From Bradyrhizobium liaoningense (GTDB lineage: Bacteria; Pseudomonadota; Alphaproteobacteria; Rhizobiales; Xanthobacteraceae), in NCBI RefSeq assembly GCF_018130785.1, contig NZ_JAFCJT010000001.1, forward strand, positions 1,054,001 through 1,118,000: a stretch of 64,000 nt of DNA, given 5' to 3'. Of this stretch, positions 32,835-42,393 are shown one piece after another. Numbering within the stretch: position 1 is the first letter of the stretch; each line of letters starts with the position of its first letter. The notes beneath the pieces are model-generated. The model was not told the origin of the DNA. It saw only the letters and a program-made list of their open reading frames with translations, and did not search any database. A program made the position numbers and the translations under genes.

Positions 32835-34031
32835 TTAACTCTTCGGCGCCTGCTTCTCCGACGCCGTCGCCGGCTTGCCCTTGGCGCCAACGACGCGGAC
32901 CGGATCGCCATCAGAGAGGCCGTCCGGCGGGGCGGTGATGACGCGGTCATCCGCTGCGATTCCTGAGGCCAACTCGATCTCGCGGCCGAGGTCGCGCGCG
33001 ATCGTCACCGACTTGAACAACACCTTGTCGTCGGGCCCGACCGTCGCGACGCGCAGACCGCTGCCGTTGAAGATCAGGGCACTGGCGGGAACGCTGAGCG
33101 GCGCGGAGTCGCGCTGAAGGCCGAGCTTCACGCTGGCATAGCCGCCGGGCATCAGCTCACCGCTCGAATTGTCCAGACCGAGCTGCATCCGCGTGGTGCC
33201 GGAGGCGACGTCGACGGCTTGCGAGGAGGCTTCCACTGTCGCCTGGAAGGTCCGGTTCGGATACTCCGGCAGCGCGATGGTGGCCTTGGCACCGATCTTG
33301 ATCGCCGGCACGTAGTTCTGGGGAACGTTGACGTAGACGCGCAGCTTGGTGATGTCGGAGACTACGAACATCGCCGGACCCGAGCCGCCGCCGGCATTGA
33401 TCAGTGCGCCGACGTCGGTATCGCGCGCGGTGACGACGCCATCGAACGGCGCGGCGATCTTCTTGTAGCCGGCCAGCGCTTCCAGCCGCTCGACATTGGC
33501 CTGGCCTGAGTGCACGGCCGCGTTCTTGTTGGAGAGATCGGCGGTACGCTCGTCGATCTCCTGCGCCGAGACGAAGTTGGAGGCGACCAGCGTCTTGCGG
33601 CGGTTGAGCGTTGCTTCCGAGAGCCTGGCGCTGGCCTGCTGGCTGGCCAGATCGGCGCGGGCCTGCAAGAGCTGCTGGTCGAGGTCGGGCGCCTCGATCT
33701 CGGCGATCACCTGCCCGGACTTGACGCGCGCGCCGATGTCGACGCTCCAGCTCTTCAGGTAACCGGAGACGCGCGCGAAGATCGGCGCACGGTAATAGGC
33801 TTCAAGCCGGCCCGGCAGGTCGATGGTGGAGTTGAGAGCCTTGGCATTGGGCAGGGTCACCGCAACGCTGGGAACGGCCTGATCGTCGGTCCATTCCTTC
33901 AGCTTGGAGCCCTGCTCCTCGCGGGCGCGGATGCCGGTTCCCACGACGAGGCCAGCCGCAATCAGCGCCACCACGCCGAAGATGCCCAGTTTCCGGTGCG
34001 ACACCGGGGAGCGGGGTTCAGTGGGCGACAT
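32835..34031 (-). CDS. RND efflux transporter periplasmic adaptor subunit
   Basis: A 398-residue membrane-fusion protein. An N-terminal membrane anchor (LGIFGVVALIAAGLVVGTG) is followed by a lipoyl/barrel-sandwich half (VSGYLKSWSVDIGARVKSGQVIAEIEAP), a coiled-coil hairpin rich in Ala, Gln and Glu (about residues 110-170), the second lipoyl half (APFDGVVTARDTDVGALI) and beta-barrel and membrane-proximal domains. It links the inner-membrane pump to an outer-membrane channel. The start at 34031 overlaps the end of the permease gene by 14 bases, so it is translationally coupled. No outer-membrane factor gene is present nearby. Confidence 0.9.
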   Translation of the reverse strand: MSPTEPRSPVSHRKLGIFGVVALIAAGLVVGTGIRAREEQGSKLKEWTDDQAVPSVAVTLPNAKALNSTIDLPGRLEAYYRAPIFARVSGYLKSWSVDIGARVKSGQVIAEIEAPDLDQQLLQARADLASQQASARLSEATLNRRKTLVASNFVSAQEIDERTADLSNKNAAVHSGQANVERLEALAGYKKIAAPFDGVVTARDTDVGALINAGGGSGPAMFVVSDITKLRVYVNVPQNYVPAIKIGAKATIALPEYPNRTFQATVEASSQAVDVASGTTRMQLGLDNSSGELMPGGYASVKLGLQRDSAPLSVPASALIFNGSGLRVATVGPDDKVLFKSVTIARDLGREIELASGIAADDRVITAPPDGLSDGDPVRVVGAKGKPATASEKQAPKS

Positions 34032-37000
34032 GCGGGGTCTCCAATGGGGCGGCGGCTTTGGCGCCTTGTTTCTTGTGTACCATACTGAACACCACGGGAA
34101 CAAACATCAGCGTGGCGAAAGTTGCAAAGATCAGGCCGCCGATCACGGCGCGGCCAAGGGGCGCATTCTGCTCGCCACCCTCGCCCAGGCCCAGGGCCAT
34201 CGGCGCCATGCCGATGATCATGGCGAGCGCGGTCATCAGCACCGGGCGGAACCGGACGAAGCCGGCTTCGAGCGCAGCGGCGATGGGGTCACCGAGTTCC
34301 TCGTAGCGCTCGCGGGCGAAGGAGATCACGAGCACGCTGTTGGCGGTGGCAACGCCCATGCACATGATCGCGCCGGTCAGCGCCGGCACCGACAGCGTGG
34401 TCTCGGTCATGAACAGCATCCAGACGATGCCGGCGAGCGCGGCCGGCAGCGCCGTGATGATCACGAACGGGTCGGACCAGGACTGGAAGTTCACGACGAT
34501 CAGGAAGTAGATCAGCACGACGGCCCCGAGCAGGCCGAACAGCAGCCCGGTGAAGGCGCTGTTCATGGTCTGCACCTGGCCGAGCAGCACCACGGAGGAG
34601 CCCTTCGGCACGTCCTTGGCGGTGTCGGCAATCACCTGGCGGATATCGGCAGCGACTGCGCCGAGATCGCGGCCCGAGGTCGTGGCAAAGATCTGCACCA
34701 TCGACTGGATGTCGTATTGCGACACCACCGCGCTCGAGGTCGAGCGCTTGATGTCGGCGATGCCGCCGAGAATCGGCGATTGCGAATTGCCGGCGGCCGT
34801 GATCGGCAGCGTCTGGAGCGCGCTGAGCGAGTCGATCTGGTATTGCGGCGTCTGCATCACGATCGAGTAGGACACGCCGTTATCGGGGTTGAGGTAGTAG
34901 GTCGGCGCCACCTGCGAGGAGCCGGCGAGATTGACCACGAGGCTGTTGGTGACGTCGCGCTCGGTCAGGCCGACATATTGCGCGCGGGTGCGGTCGACGT
35001 CGATGTTGAAGGTGGGGTTGTTCGGCGACTGCTGGATGCGTGCATCGGCCACACCGGGAATCTTGCGGACCTTGGCCAGCAGCTGGTTGGCGTAAGCAAA
35101 ATTGGCACTGAGATTGGCGCCGCGAATCTGAAGATCAATCGGCGCCGGCGCGCCGAAGTTCAGGATCTGGCTGACGATGTCTGCGGGGAGGAACGCGAAG
35201 CTGACGCCGGGGAACAGGCGTGGCAGCTGCTCGCGCAGCACGCGCACGTGCTCCTCCGTCGGCTTGTGGCCCTCTTTCAGCTTGATCTGGATGTCGCCGT
35301 CCTGCGGGCCGATCACGCCCGTGTTGTTGTAGGTCATGTTGATGCCGGAGATCGGCATGCCGATGTTGTCGGTCATGGTCTCGATCTCGCCCGGAATCAG
35401 CTTGCGAACCGCCTTCTGCACGTCGGCGAGCTGGTTGGCGGTCTCCTCGACGCGGGTGCCGACCTGGGTACGGACATGCATCAGGATATTGCCGGCATCG
35501 ACCGCGGGAAAGAAGTTGCGTCCCAGGAACGGCACCAGCGCGAAGGACGCGCCGACCACGCAGAGGAAGCCAATCACGAACACCGCGCGGTGCGCCAGCG
35601 CCAGTCCCAGCAGATTGTGGTAGCCGCCGCGAATGCGCTCGAACCGCTTCTCGAAGCCGCGCTGGAACCACACCAGCGGATTGCGCGATTTCGGCGGCGC
35701 GCCCTCGTGATGGACATGCGCCTGCAGCAAATAGTTCGCCATGGTCGGCACCAGCGTGCGCGACAGGATGAACGACCAGATCATCGCGAACATCACGGCC
35801 TCGGCCATCGGCACGAACAGGAAGCGCGCGACGCCGGTGAGGAAGAACATCGGCACGAACACGATGCAGATGCAGAGCAGCGAGACGAAGGCCGGCGTCA
35901 CGATCTGGTTGGCGCCGTCGAGGATCGACTGCTCGACCGGCTTGCCCTGCTCCAGATGGTAGTTGATGTTCTCGATGGTCACGGTGGCGTCGTCGACGAG
36001 AATGCCGACCGCGAGCGCAAGGCCGCCGAGCGTCATGATGTTCAGCGTCTCGCCGATCGCCGACAGCATGATGATGGCCCCGAGCACCGACAGCGGGATC
36101 GAGACCGCGATGATGATGGTCGAACGCCAGCTGCCGAGGAACAGCAGGATCATGACGCTGGTGAGCAGCGCCGCGATCACGCCTTCGAAGGCGACGCCTT
36201 GAATCGCGCCGCGGACGAACACCGACTGGTCGCCGATGAAGCCGATCTTCAGGGCGTCGGGGAGCTGGTCCTTGACGTCGATCACCTTCTGCTTGATGCC
36301 GGCGATGATATCGAGCGTCGAGGTCGCGCCCGCCTTCAGCACCATCATCAGCACCGAACGGTTGCCGTCGACATGGACGATGTTGGTCTGCGGCGGATTG
36401 CCGTCACGCACGGTCGCGACGTCGCGCACATAGACCATCGCGCCGTTGACGGTCTTGATCGGCAGATTGCCGAGCTCGTCGATCCTCAGCGGCGAGTTGT
36501 TGAGCTGGATGTTGTATTCGAACTGGCCGATCTTCTGGGTGCCGACCGGCGTGATCAGGTTCTGCGCGGCGAGCGCGTTGGCGACGTCCTGGCCAGACAG
36601 GCCGCGGGCCTGGAGCGCTGTCGGATCGAGGTCGATCTGGACCTGGCGCTGCTTGCCGCCGAACGGATACGGGATCGCCGCGCCAGGTACGGTGACCAGC
36701 GGCGTGCGCAGGTTGTTGATGCCGATATCGGCGAGATTCTGCTCGGTCAGGCCATCGCCTGACAGCGCCACCTGAATGATCGGCACGGTCGAGGCGGAGT
36801 AATTCAGGATCAAGGGCGGCGTTGCGCCCGGCGGCATCTGCTTCAGCAGCGTCTGCGAGATCGCGGTGACCTGCGCGTTGGCGGTGCGGATGTCGACGTT
36901 CGGCTGGAAGAAGATCTTGATGATGCCAAAGCCGTTATAGGAGTTGGCAGTAATGTGCTCGATGTCGTTGACGGTCGTCGTCAACGCGCGCTGGAAAGGC

Positions 37001-37197
37001 GTGGTGATGCGGCCGGACATCTGGTCCGGCGGCAGGCCGGTGTACTGCCAGACCACGCCGATCACGGGGATGCGGATGTCCGGGAAGATGTCGGTCGGCG
37101 TCCGCAGGGCCGCGAGCGGCCCGATGATCAGGAGCAGAAGCGCGAGCACGACAAACGTGTAGGGTCGGCTCAGGGCAATACGGACCAGAGCAATCAT
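34018..37197 (-). CDS. RND efflux transporter permease subunit
   Basis: A 1059-residue inner-membrane proton-driven pump with the usual duplicated architecture of 12 membrane helices and two large periplasmic loops. TPTDIFPDIRIPVIGVVWQY starts the first loop. GGLALAVGILVDDATVTIENI carries the paired aspartates of helix 4 used in proton transfer. A second repeat ends with ALTGAIMCMGVATANSVLVISF. It belongs to the HAE/multidrug-like group by length and motifs; the substrate is unknown. Gene order is permease first, adaptor second, the reverse of acrAB. No local repressor gene is adjacent. Confidence 0.93.
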   Translation of the reverse strand: MIALVRIALSRPYTFVVLALLLLIIGPLAALRTPTDIFPDIRIPVIGVVWQYTGLPPDQMSGRITTPFQRALTTTVNDIEHITANSYNGFGIIKIFFQPNVDIRTANAQVTAISQTLLKQMPPGATPPLILNYSASTVPIIQVALSGDGLTEQNLADIGINNLRTPLVTVPGAAIPYPFGGKQRQVQIDLDPTALQARGLSGQDVANALAAQNLITPVGTQKIGQFEYNIQLNNSPLRIDELGNLPIKTVNGAMVYVRDVATVRDGNPPQTNIVHVDGNRSVLMMVLKAGATSTLDIIAGIKQKVIDVKDQLPDALKIGFIGDQSVFVRGAIQGVAFEGVIAALLTSVMILLFLGSWRSTIIIAVSIPLSVLGAIIMLSAIGETLNIMTLGGLALAVGILVDDATVTIENINYHLEQGKPVEQSILDGANQIVTPAFVSLLCICIVFVPMFFLTGVARFLFVPMAEAVMFAMIWSFILSRTLVPTMANYLLQAHVHHEGAPPKSRNPLVWFQRGFEKRFERIRGGYHNLLGLALAHRAVFVIGFLCVVGASFALVPFLGRNFFPAVDAGNILMHVRTQVGTRVEETANQLADVQKAVRKLIPGEIETMTDNIGMPISGINMTYNNTGVIGPQDGDIQIKLKEGHKPTEEHVRVLREQLPRLFPGVSFAFLPADIVSQILNFGAPAPIDLQIRGANLSANFAYANQLLAKVRKIPGVADARIQQSPNNPTFNIDVDRTRAQYVGLTERDVTNSLVVNLAGSSQVAPTYYLNPDNGVSYSIVMQTPQYQIDSLSALQTLPITAAGNSQSPILGGIADIKRSTSSAVVSQYDIQSMVQIFATTSGRDLGAVAADIRQVIADTAKDVPKGSSVVLLGQVQTMNSAFTGLLFGLLGAVVLIYFLIVVNFQSWSDPFVIITALPAALAGIVWMLFMTETTLSVPALTGAIMCMGVATANSVLVISFARERYEELGDPIAAALEAGFVRFRPVLMTALAMIIGMAPMALGLGEGGEQNAPLGRAVIGGLIFATFATLMFVPVVFSMVHKKQGAKAAAPLETPHVAH

Positions 37198-37389
37198 TGG
37201 TCAGGCAATTCCAAAATCGGGGACAGGGAACACGCCCCACGGGTTCCTAGGGCTGATTTACCCGAACACTGCGGAAATGGCCAACGACGGCGCCGCCCCG
37301 TGCGGTCACTTCCCTGCTATCGCACAGCGAAATCGCATTCCAGATATGCAGCCCCTGCCCGGAAGATTACAGAAGCGGCTTACCCAGCG

Positions 37390-37415
37390 AAAAAGCGGCG
37401 CCCGCAGGCGCCGCT
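37390..37415 (-). terminator. Rho-independent terminator of the chemotaxis gene
   Basis: On the minus strand a 9-bp perfect GC-rich stem (AGCGGCGCC / GGCGCCGCT, loop of 4) is followed directly by TTTTT. It lies 26 bases after the MCP stop codon. It is a textbook intrinsic terminator. Confidence 0.88.
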
Positions 37416-37440
37416 TCCAGAACTGCGATCATGTCCCGGC

Positions 37441-39132
37441 TTAGGCCGCGCGGACGTTGGTCAGGAACTTGCTGACCTCGGTCTTGAGGCGGCTCGAGTC
37501 GTTGGACAGCATCTGCGCTGCCGACAGCACCTGCGATGAGGCCGTGCCGGTCTCGGTCGCACCGCGCTGCACGTCGGTGATATTGGAGGAGACCTGCTGG
37601 GTGCCCTGCGCGGCCTGCTGCACGTTGCGGGCGATCTCCTGCGTCGCTGCGCCCTGCTCTTCCACCGCAGCGGCAATCGCCGAGGAGATTTCGGAGAGAC
37701 GCTCGATGGTCGAGGAGATCTCCTTGATGGCGCCGACCGAGTCGTTGGTCGCCGCCTGGATGCCGGAGATCTGCTGGCCGATCTCGCCGGTCGCCTTGGC
37801 GGTCTGCTCGGCGAGCGCCTTTACCTCGGAGGCGACCACCGCGAAGCCGCGGCCGGCTTCACCGGCACGCGCCGCCTCGATGGTGGCGTTCAGCGCCAGC
37901 AGGTTGGTCTGGCCGGCGATGGTGTTGATCAGTTCGACGACGTCACCGATGCGGGAAGCCGCCTTGGACAGCTCGCTGACGCGCTCGGTGGTGGCACGGG
38001 CCTGGCCGACGGCGTCACCCGCCATCCGGGCCGATTCCTGCACCTGGCGGCTGATCTCGCCGACCGAGGAGGCCATCTCTTCAGTGGCCGAAGCAACCGA
38101 CTGCACGTTGGTCGAGGCTTCCTCCGATGCACCGGCAACCGTGGTCGCCAGCCGCTGGGAGCGGTCGGCGGTCGAGGTCAGCGTCGAGGCGGAGGCTTCG
38201 AGCTGGGTCGAGGCCGACGACACGGTCTGGACGATCTCGCCGATCATCGTTTCGAAATCGCGGGTGATGCCGTCGACGCGGCGGCCGCGCTCGATCTTGG
38301 CCTCGGCATCGGCGGCGGCAGCCTCGTCGGCGGCTTTCTTGGCGATCAGCGCCTCCTTGAAGATCTGGAGCACATCGGCCATGGCGCCGATCTCGGTCTT
38401 CTCGCCGCGATGCGGGACTTCGGCGGAGAGGTCGCCCTTGCCGAGCGCCTGCATCGGCTGGATGATCGAGTTGATGCCGGCGGAGACGTCCTGGACCAGG
38501 TAGAAGCCGACGCCAAGGCCGGCAACCACGGCGGCACCGAGGATGATCGCGACCAGCATGAAGGCGTAGTAATAGGTCTCCGAGGCGTCTGCGGAGGCCT
38601 GATCGCCGCCCTTGGTGTTGAGTTCGATATCCTTGGCCAAGATGGCGTCGGCCTCGAGGCCGATCTTGTTGACCGTCTTGGTGTTCAGCTCATGTGCGTC
38701 GTGCGGAATCTTGTTGGCATCCCGGCGCGACAGCGCCATGACTTCCTGGGTGCCCTTCTTGTACTCTTCCCACTTTTTGGACCACTCGCTGTACAGAGCT
38801 CGCTCTTCGGGCGAGGTGATCATCCCCTCATAAGACTTGCGGAACTTAGTGTTCGCCTCGACCACCGTTGCCAGCGTTTTCTCGGCCGCAAGCTTTTCCT
38901 CCAGCGTCTCCGACAGCATGTGCTCGCGGATCACGTTGCGGTAGGTAATGACGCCAGCGCGCAGATCGCCGATCACGCGGACGCTAGGCATCCAGTTCGT
39001 GGTGATGTCGACGGTGTTGGCGTTGATCGTCCGCATCTTCATGACGGCGAGGAGGCCCATGCCGGCCATCGCGACCAGCAGGAACGCCACGGCACTGATG
39101 ATCTTGGCGCGAATGGAGATGGTGGCAAACAT
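37441..39132 (-). CDS. Methyl-accepting chemotaxis protein
   Basis: A 563-residue transmembrane chemoreceptor. The first membrane helix ([20 protein letters not shown], about 11-30) is followed by a periplasmic four-helix-bundle-type sensor domain (about 31-187) and a second helix ([23 protein letters not shown]). A HAMP linker and a long helical signalling domain follow, with the conserved hairpin tip [16 protein letters not shown]. The Ala/Gln/Glu-rich flanks hold the methylation helices. No C-terminal CheR-tethering pentapeptide is visible (it ends FLTNVRAA). The ligand is unknown. The start at 39132 gives the normal N-terminus. It stands as a single-gene unit with its own terminator. Confidence 0.93.
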   Translation of the reverse strand: MFATISIRAKIISAVAFLLVAMAGMGLLAVMKMRTINANTVDITTNWMPSVRVIGDLRAGVITYRNVIREHMLSETLEEKLAAEKTLATVVEANTKFRKSYEGMITSPEERALYSEWSKKWEEYKKGTQEVMALSRRDANKIPHDAHELNTKTVNKIGLEADAILAKDIELNTKGGDQASADASETYYYAFMLVAIILGAAVVAGLGVGFYLVQDVSAGINSIIQPMQALGKGDLSAEVPHRGEKTEIGAMADVLQIFKEALIAKKAADEAAAADAEAKIERGRRVDGITRDFETMIGEIVQTVSSASTQLEASASTLTSTADRSQRLATTVAGASEEASTNVQSVASATEEMASSVGEISRQVQESARMAGDAVGQARATTERVSELSKAASRIGDVVELINTIAGQTNLLALNATIEAARAGEAGRGFAVVASEVKALAEQTAKATGEIGQQISGIQAATNDSVGAIKEISSTIERLSEISSAIAAAVEEQGAATQEIARNVQQAAQGTQQVSSNITDVQRGATETGTASSQVLSAAQMLSNDSSRLKTEVSKFLTNVRAA

Positions 39133-39242
39133 AATCGGGTCTCTTTGCGTTGGCGCGGCGGCGCGTCCTGAAACGTGGTCAAACAAAAAGGAGCGGCGCC
39201 GACATCCAACAACAAAGCGACTGAGCAGTTGTTAACTACGAC

Positions 39243-39258
39243 TCCGTACGAGTACGGA
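39243..39258. promoter_or_regulatory. Perfect palindrome upstream of the MCP gene
   Basis: TCCGTAC and GTACGGA form perfect 7-base arms around GA. The element lies about 110 bases upstream of the MCP start and just beyond the end of otnK. It may be a regulator site or a small hairpin at the end of the otnK transcript. Confidence 0.4.
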
Positions 39259-39283
39259 ACCTTAAAGAAGTGAATGAGGGACT

Positions 39284-39306
39284 AAAAAGGCCCTGCGCTC
39301 AGCGCA
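39284..39306 (-). terminator. Possible terminator overlapping the otnK stop codon
   Basis: On the minus strand TGCGC-TGA-GCGCA (39294-39306) forms a tiny hairpin whose loop is the otnK stop codon. It is followed by AGGGCC and TTTTT (39284-39288). The short stem makes this only a candidate. Confidence 0.4.
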
Positions 39307-40576
39307 TGAGCCCAAGCGCGTCCGAGAAAAACTCCGGCCCGCCGAAATTTCCGGACTTCAGCGCGAGCAGCATATCGCCAGCTTCAGCGCCGACGGCGCG
39401 CAGCACCGGCACGCCCGCAGCGATTTCCGCGCCGACCAGGAAGCCGGGAATCCCGAGGCGATCGACAACGGCGCCGGAGGTCTCGCCACCAGCCACGACC
39501 AGCCGCCGAACGCCTGATTTCACGAGGTTTTCCGCAATGTCGGCCATCGCCTGCTCGATGGCATGACCGGCCGCATCGCGGCCGTGGCGCGCCTGCAAGG
39601 CGGCGACCTGATCCGGTGTCGCGCTCGACGCGATCAGGACCGGACCGTCGGCAAGTCGCGGCCTGGCCCAGGCGATCGCACGCTGCACTTCGTCCGCTCC
39701 CGTAAGAATACGGTTCTGATCGAGATGGAGCACCGCCATGGCACGTTCAGCATTGGCGATCTGCTGGAGCGTCGCCTGTGAGCAGCTTCCGGCGAGGCAG
39801 GCCGCCGGTCCGCCGACGGCAGCGTCCGACCCGCCGCTGCCAGCGGCCGACTTGACCTTGCCCGTCGAGACCAGCGCCCGCGCCAGCCCAAGGCCGATGC
39901 CGGAGGCGCCGACCGACAGCCGATGCTGGGCGGCGACGAGGCCGATGGTCTCGAGGTCGCGGTCGAACACGGCGTCGATGATCGCGGCGCCGACGCCCTT
40001 GCCCGCGAGCTCAGCCAACCGGGCCCGCACGGCGTCGGCGCCGCGAGCGACGGTGGCGAGGTCCACGAGGCCGACCTGCGTCTTGCTCTGGCGCGCCAGC
40101 ACGCGCACCAGGCTGGAATCGCGCATCGGGTTGAGCGGATGGTCCTTGAGCGGACTCTCGTTCAGCGGCACGGCGCCGACGAACAGATTGCCCTGGTAGA
40201 CGGTGCGGCCGGTCTCCGGGAAAGCAGGCGTCACCAGCACGACGCCCTCGCCTCCATCGGCGCGCAGCGCGTCCATCACCGGGCCGATATTGCCCGCATC
40301 GGTGGAATCGAAGGTCGAGCAGATCTTGAACAGCACGTGGCTGGCGCCACGGCCACGCAGCCATGTCTCCGCCGCGCGCGAGCGCGACACGGCAAGGCCG
40401 GCCTCGATCGAGCGGCTCTTCAGCGACACCACGACGGCGTCGACCTCGGGCAGCGCCAGGTCGTCAGCGGGCACGCCGATGGTCTGCACGGTGCGCAGGC
40501 CCGCGCGCGTCAGCGTGTTGGCGAGATCGGAGGCGCCGGTATAGTCGTCGGCAATGCAACCCAGCGCGAGCGTCAC
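39299..40576 (-). CDS. otnK: 3-oxo-tetronate kinase
   Basis: A 425-residue kinase of the former DUF1537 family. It has the N-terminal ADDYTGASDLA motif, KICSTFDSTDAGNIGP in the substrate region, and the C-terminal nucleotide-binding GGETSGAVVDRLG and LKSGNFGG. OtnK phosphorylates 3-oxo-tetronate at C4 in L-threonate catabolism. Its start overlaps the end of otnI by 4 bases and the operon also holds ltnD, while otnC is divergent. All four genes of the published pathway are therefore together, which makes the assignment strong. Confidence 0.92.
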   Translation of the reverse strand: MTLALGCIADDYTGASDLANTLTRAGLRTVQTIGVPADDLALPEVDAVVVSLKSRSIEAGLAVSRSRAAETWLRGRGASHVLFKICSTFDSTDAGNIGPVMDALRADGGEGVVLVTPAFPETGRTVYQGNLFVGAVPLNESPLKDHPLNPMRDSSLVRVLARQSKTQVGLVDLATVARGADAVRARLAELAGKGVGAAIIDAVFDRDLETIGLVAAQHRLSVGASGIGLGLARALVSTGKVKSAAGSGGSDAAVGGPAACLAGSCSQATLQQIANAERAMAVLHLDQNRILTGADEVQRAIAWARPRLADGPVLIASSATPDQVAALQARHGRDAAGHAIEQAMADIAENLVKSGVRRLVVAGGETSGAVVDRLGIPGFLVGAEIAAGVPVLRAVGAEAGDMLLALKSGNFGGPEFFSDALGLMR

Positions 40577-41355
40577 GGCTTCACTCCGGCATAAGGCTTG
40601 AACCAGGCGAGGCCATCGGTGGTCTTGCCGCGCGGATTGTATTCGCAGCCGACGAAGCCGGCATAGCCGAGCCGGTCGAGCTCGGCAAACAGGAACGGAT
40701 AGTTCAGCTCCTCGCCGTCGGGCTCGTTGCGCGACGGGATGCTGGCGATCTGGATGTGACCAATGATCGGCATCATCTCACGCAAGCGCATGGTGACGTC
40801 GCCGTGAATGATCCCGCAGTGATAGATGTCGAACTGGAGCTTCAGGTTCGGAAGCCTCAACTCCTGGATCAGGTCGCGCGCGAAGCCGAAATCGTTGAGG
40901 AAGTAGCCGGGCACGTTGCGCGCATTGATCGGCTCGAGCACGATGTCGATGCCGTGCGGAGCGAAGAACTCCGCAGCCCACGCCACCGATTTGTAGAACG
41001 CCTCGATCGCGACGCGCTCGCCGCGGTTAGCAATGCCAGCCATCAAATGGAGCCGCTTCACGCCAGTCGCCTTGGCGTAAGGCAACGCGGTGTCCAGGCT
41101 CGCCTTGAGATCCGAGAACCGCGCCGGGAGCGCCGCAAAACCTTTCTCGCCGGCGTTCCAGTCGCCCGGCGGCAGGTTGAACAGCGCCTGCGTCAGGCCG
41201 TTGCGCTTGAGGCGCTCGCCGACCGCCTCGGCCGGATGCTCATAGGGAAAGAGAAACTCGACCGCGGTGAAGCCCGCTTGCGCGGCGGCATCGAAGCGGT
41301 CGAGGAACGGCACCTCGGTGAACATCATCGAGAGGTTGGCGGCAAAACGGGGCAT
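40573..41355 (-). CDS. otnI: 2-oxo-tetronate isomerase (hydroxypyruvate isomerase-like TIM barrel)
   Basis: A 260-residue TIM-barrel protein of the xylose isomerase-like/hydroxypyruvate isomerase family. It starts RFAANLSMMFTEVPFLDRF, and EPINARNVPGYFLNDFG, LQFDIYHCGIIHGD and GHIQIASIPSRNEP hold the metal-binding Glu, Asp and His. OtnI converts 2-oxo- to 3-oxo-tetronate, the step between LtnD and OtnK. It lies between ltnD (16-base gap) and otnK (ATGA overlap). In isolation it might be called hyi; context decides for OtnI. Confidence 0.9.
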   Translation of the reverse strand: MPRFAANLSMMFTEVPFLDRFDAAAQAGFTAVEFLFPYEHPAEAVGERLKRNGLTQALFNLPPGDWNAGEKGFAALPARFSDLKASLDTALPYAKATGVKRLHLMAGIANRGERVAIEAFYKSVAWAAEFFAPHGIDIVLEPINARNVPGYFLNDFGFARDLIQELRLPNLKLQFDIYHCGIIHGDVTMRLREMMPIIGHIQIASIPSRNEPDGEELNYPFLFAELDRLGYAGFVGCEYNPRGKTTDGLAWFKPYAGVKP

Positions 41356-41371
41356 CGGACTCCTCTTGGCT

Positions 41372-42289
41372 CTACTTGTCGCCGGGCAGCTTCACGCCGG
41401 TGACCTGCGCATACATGCGCGCCACCGATGCGTCGTCGTCACGGCCCATGCCGGCGGCTGATGTCATCAGGAACATCTGGAGCGCGGCGGCGGAGACAGG
41501 CACCGGGAATCGGGCGCTGCGCGCCATGTCCTGGATGATGCCGAGGTCCTTGACGAAGATCTCGACCGCGCTCCGGGGCGTGTAGTCGCCGTCGAGCACA
41601 TGCGGCATGCGGTTCTCGAACATCCAGGAATTGCCGGCGGAGGCCGTGATCACCTCATAGACCTTGCGGATGTCGAGGCCCTGCTTGGCGGCAAAGGCCA
41701 TCGCTTCGCTGGCGGCGGCGATATGCACACCGGCGAGCAACTGGTTGATCATCTTGAAGGCGGCGCCCTGCCCTGCGGCATCGCCGAGCTCGTAGAGCTT
41801 TGCCGCCATGGCATCGAGCGCCGGCCGTGCCTTTGCAAAGGCAGCGGGACTGCCGGATGCAAGGATCGTCAGCTCGCCCTGGGCTGCGCGCTGCGCGCCG
41901 CCCGAGATCGGCGCATCCAGATAGTGACGGCCGGTCCCCTCAAGCTGCTTCGCGAGGCGGCGGGCCACATCCGGGTCCATGGTGGCGGAGGACAGGAAGA
42001 CACTGTCCTTCGGCAGGGTCTCGGCGACACCGTCCTTGCCGAACAGGATCGTCTCGGTCTGGGCCGCATTGACGACGACGCTGACGACGATATCCGCGCC
42101 CTTGGCCGCTTCGGCCGGGGTCTTTGCGCCTGCGCCACCGTCCTTCACGAAACGCGCCACCGCATCAGCCGAAACATCGCAGCCGGTCACGGCATGGCCG
42201 GCGCGCTTCAGCGAGGTCGCCATGCCGAACCCCATCGAGCCGAGCCCGATGACGGCGATACGCTGATTCTGTGACCTGGAGGCTGACAT
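41372..42289 (-). CDS. ltnD: L-threonate dehydrogenase
   Basis: A 305-residue beta-hydroxyacid dehydrogenase. It has the NAD-binding GLGSMGFGMATSL near the N-terminus, the substrate-binding DAPISGGAQRAAQGELT and the catalytic Lys in FKMINQLLAG. LtnD oxidises L-threonate to 2-oxo-tetronate. It is the first gene of the ltnD-otnI-otnK operon and diverges from otnC; the 104-base spacer must hold both promoters, though no clear operator was recognised. It could be mistaken for 3-hydroxyisobutyrate dehydrogenase, but the neighbours point to L-threonate. Confidence 0.91.
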   Translation of the reverse strand: MSASRSQNQRIAVIGLGSMGFGMATSLKRAGHAVTGCDVSADAVARFVKDGGAGAKTPAEAAKGADIVVSVVVNAAQTETILFGKDGVAETLPKDSVFLSSATMDPDVARRLAKQLEGTGRHYLDAPISGGAQRAAQGELTILASGSPAAFAKARPALDAMAAKLYELGDAAGQGAAFKMINQLLAGVHIAAASEAMAFAAKQGLDIRKVYEVITASAGNSWMFENRMPHVLDGDYTPRSAVEIFVKDLGIIQDMARSARFPVPVSAAALQMFLMTSAAGMGRDDDASVARMYAQVTGVKLPGDK

Positions 42290-42393
42290 GCAACTAACCC
42301 TTGCGAACGTTTCCCGGACGGCCGCCCTTTGTGGCGGCTCGGCAACCGAATAACACGGCTTGGCCGCGCTGCCAAAGCGTGAGACAAGCGGGC

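Noticed and set aside
33904..36762. A 952-codon open frame antisense to the RND permease gene
   Set aside because: It is rich in His, Arg and Asp with no domain pattern and mirrors a strongly supported gene; this is typical of high-GC antisense frames.
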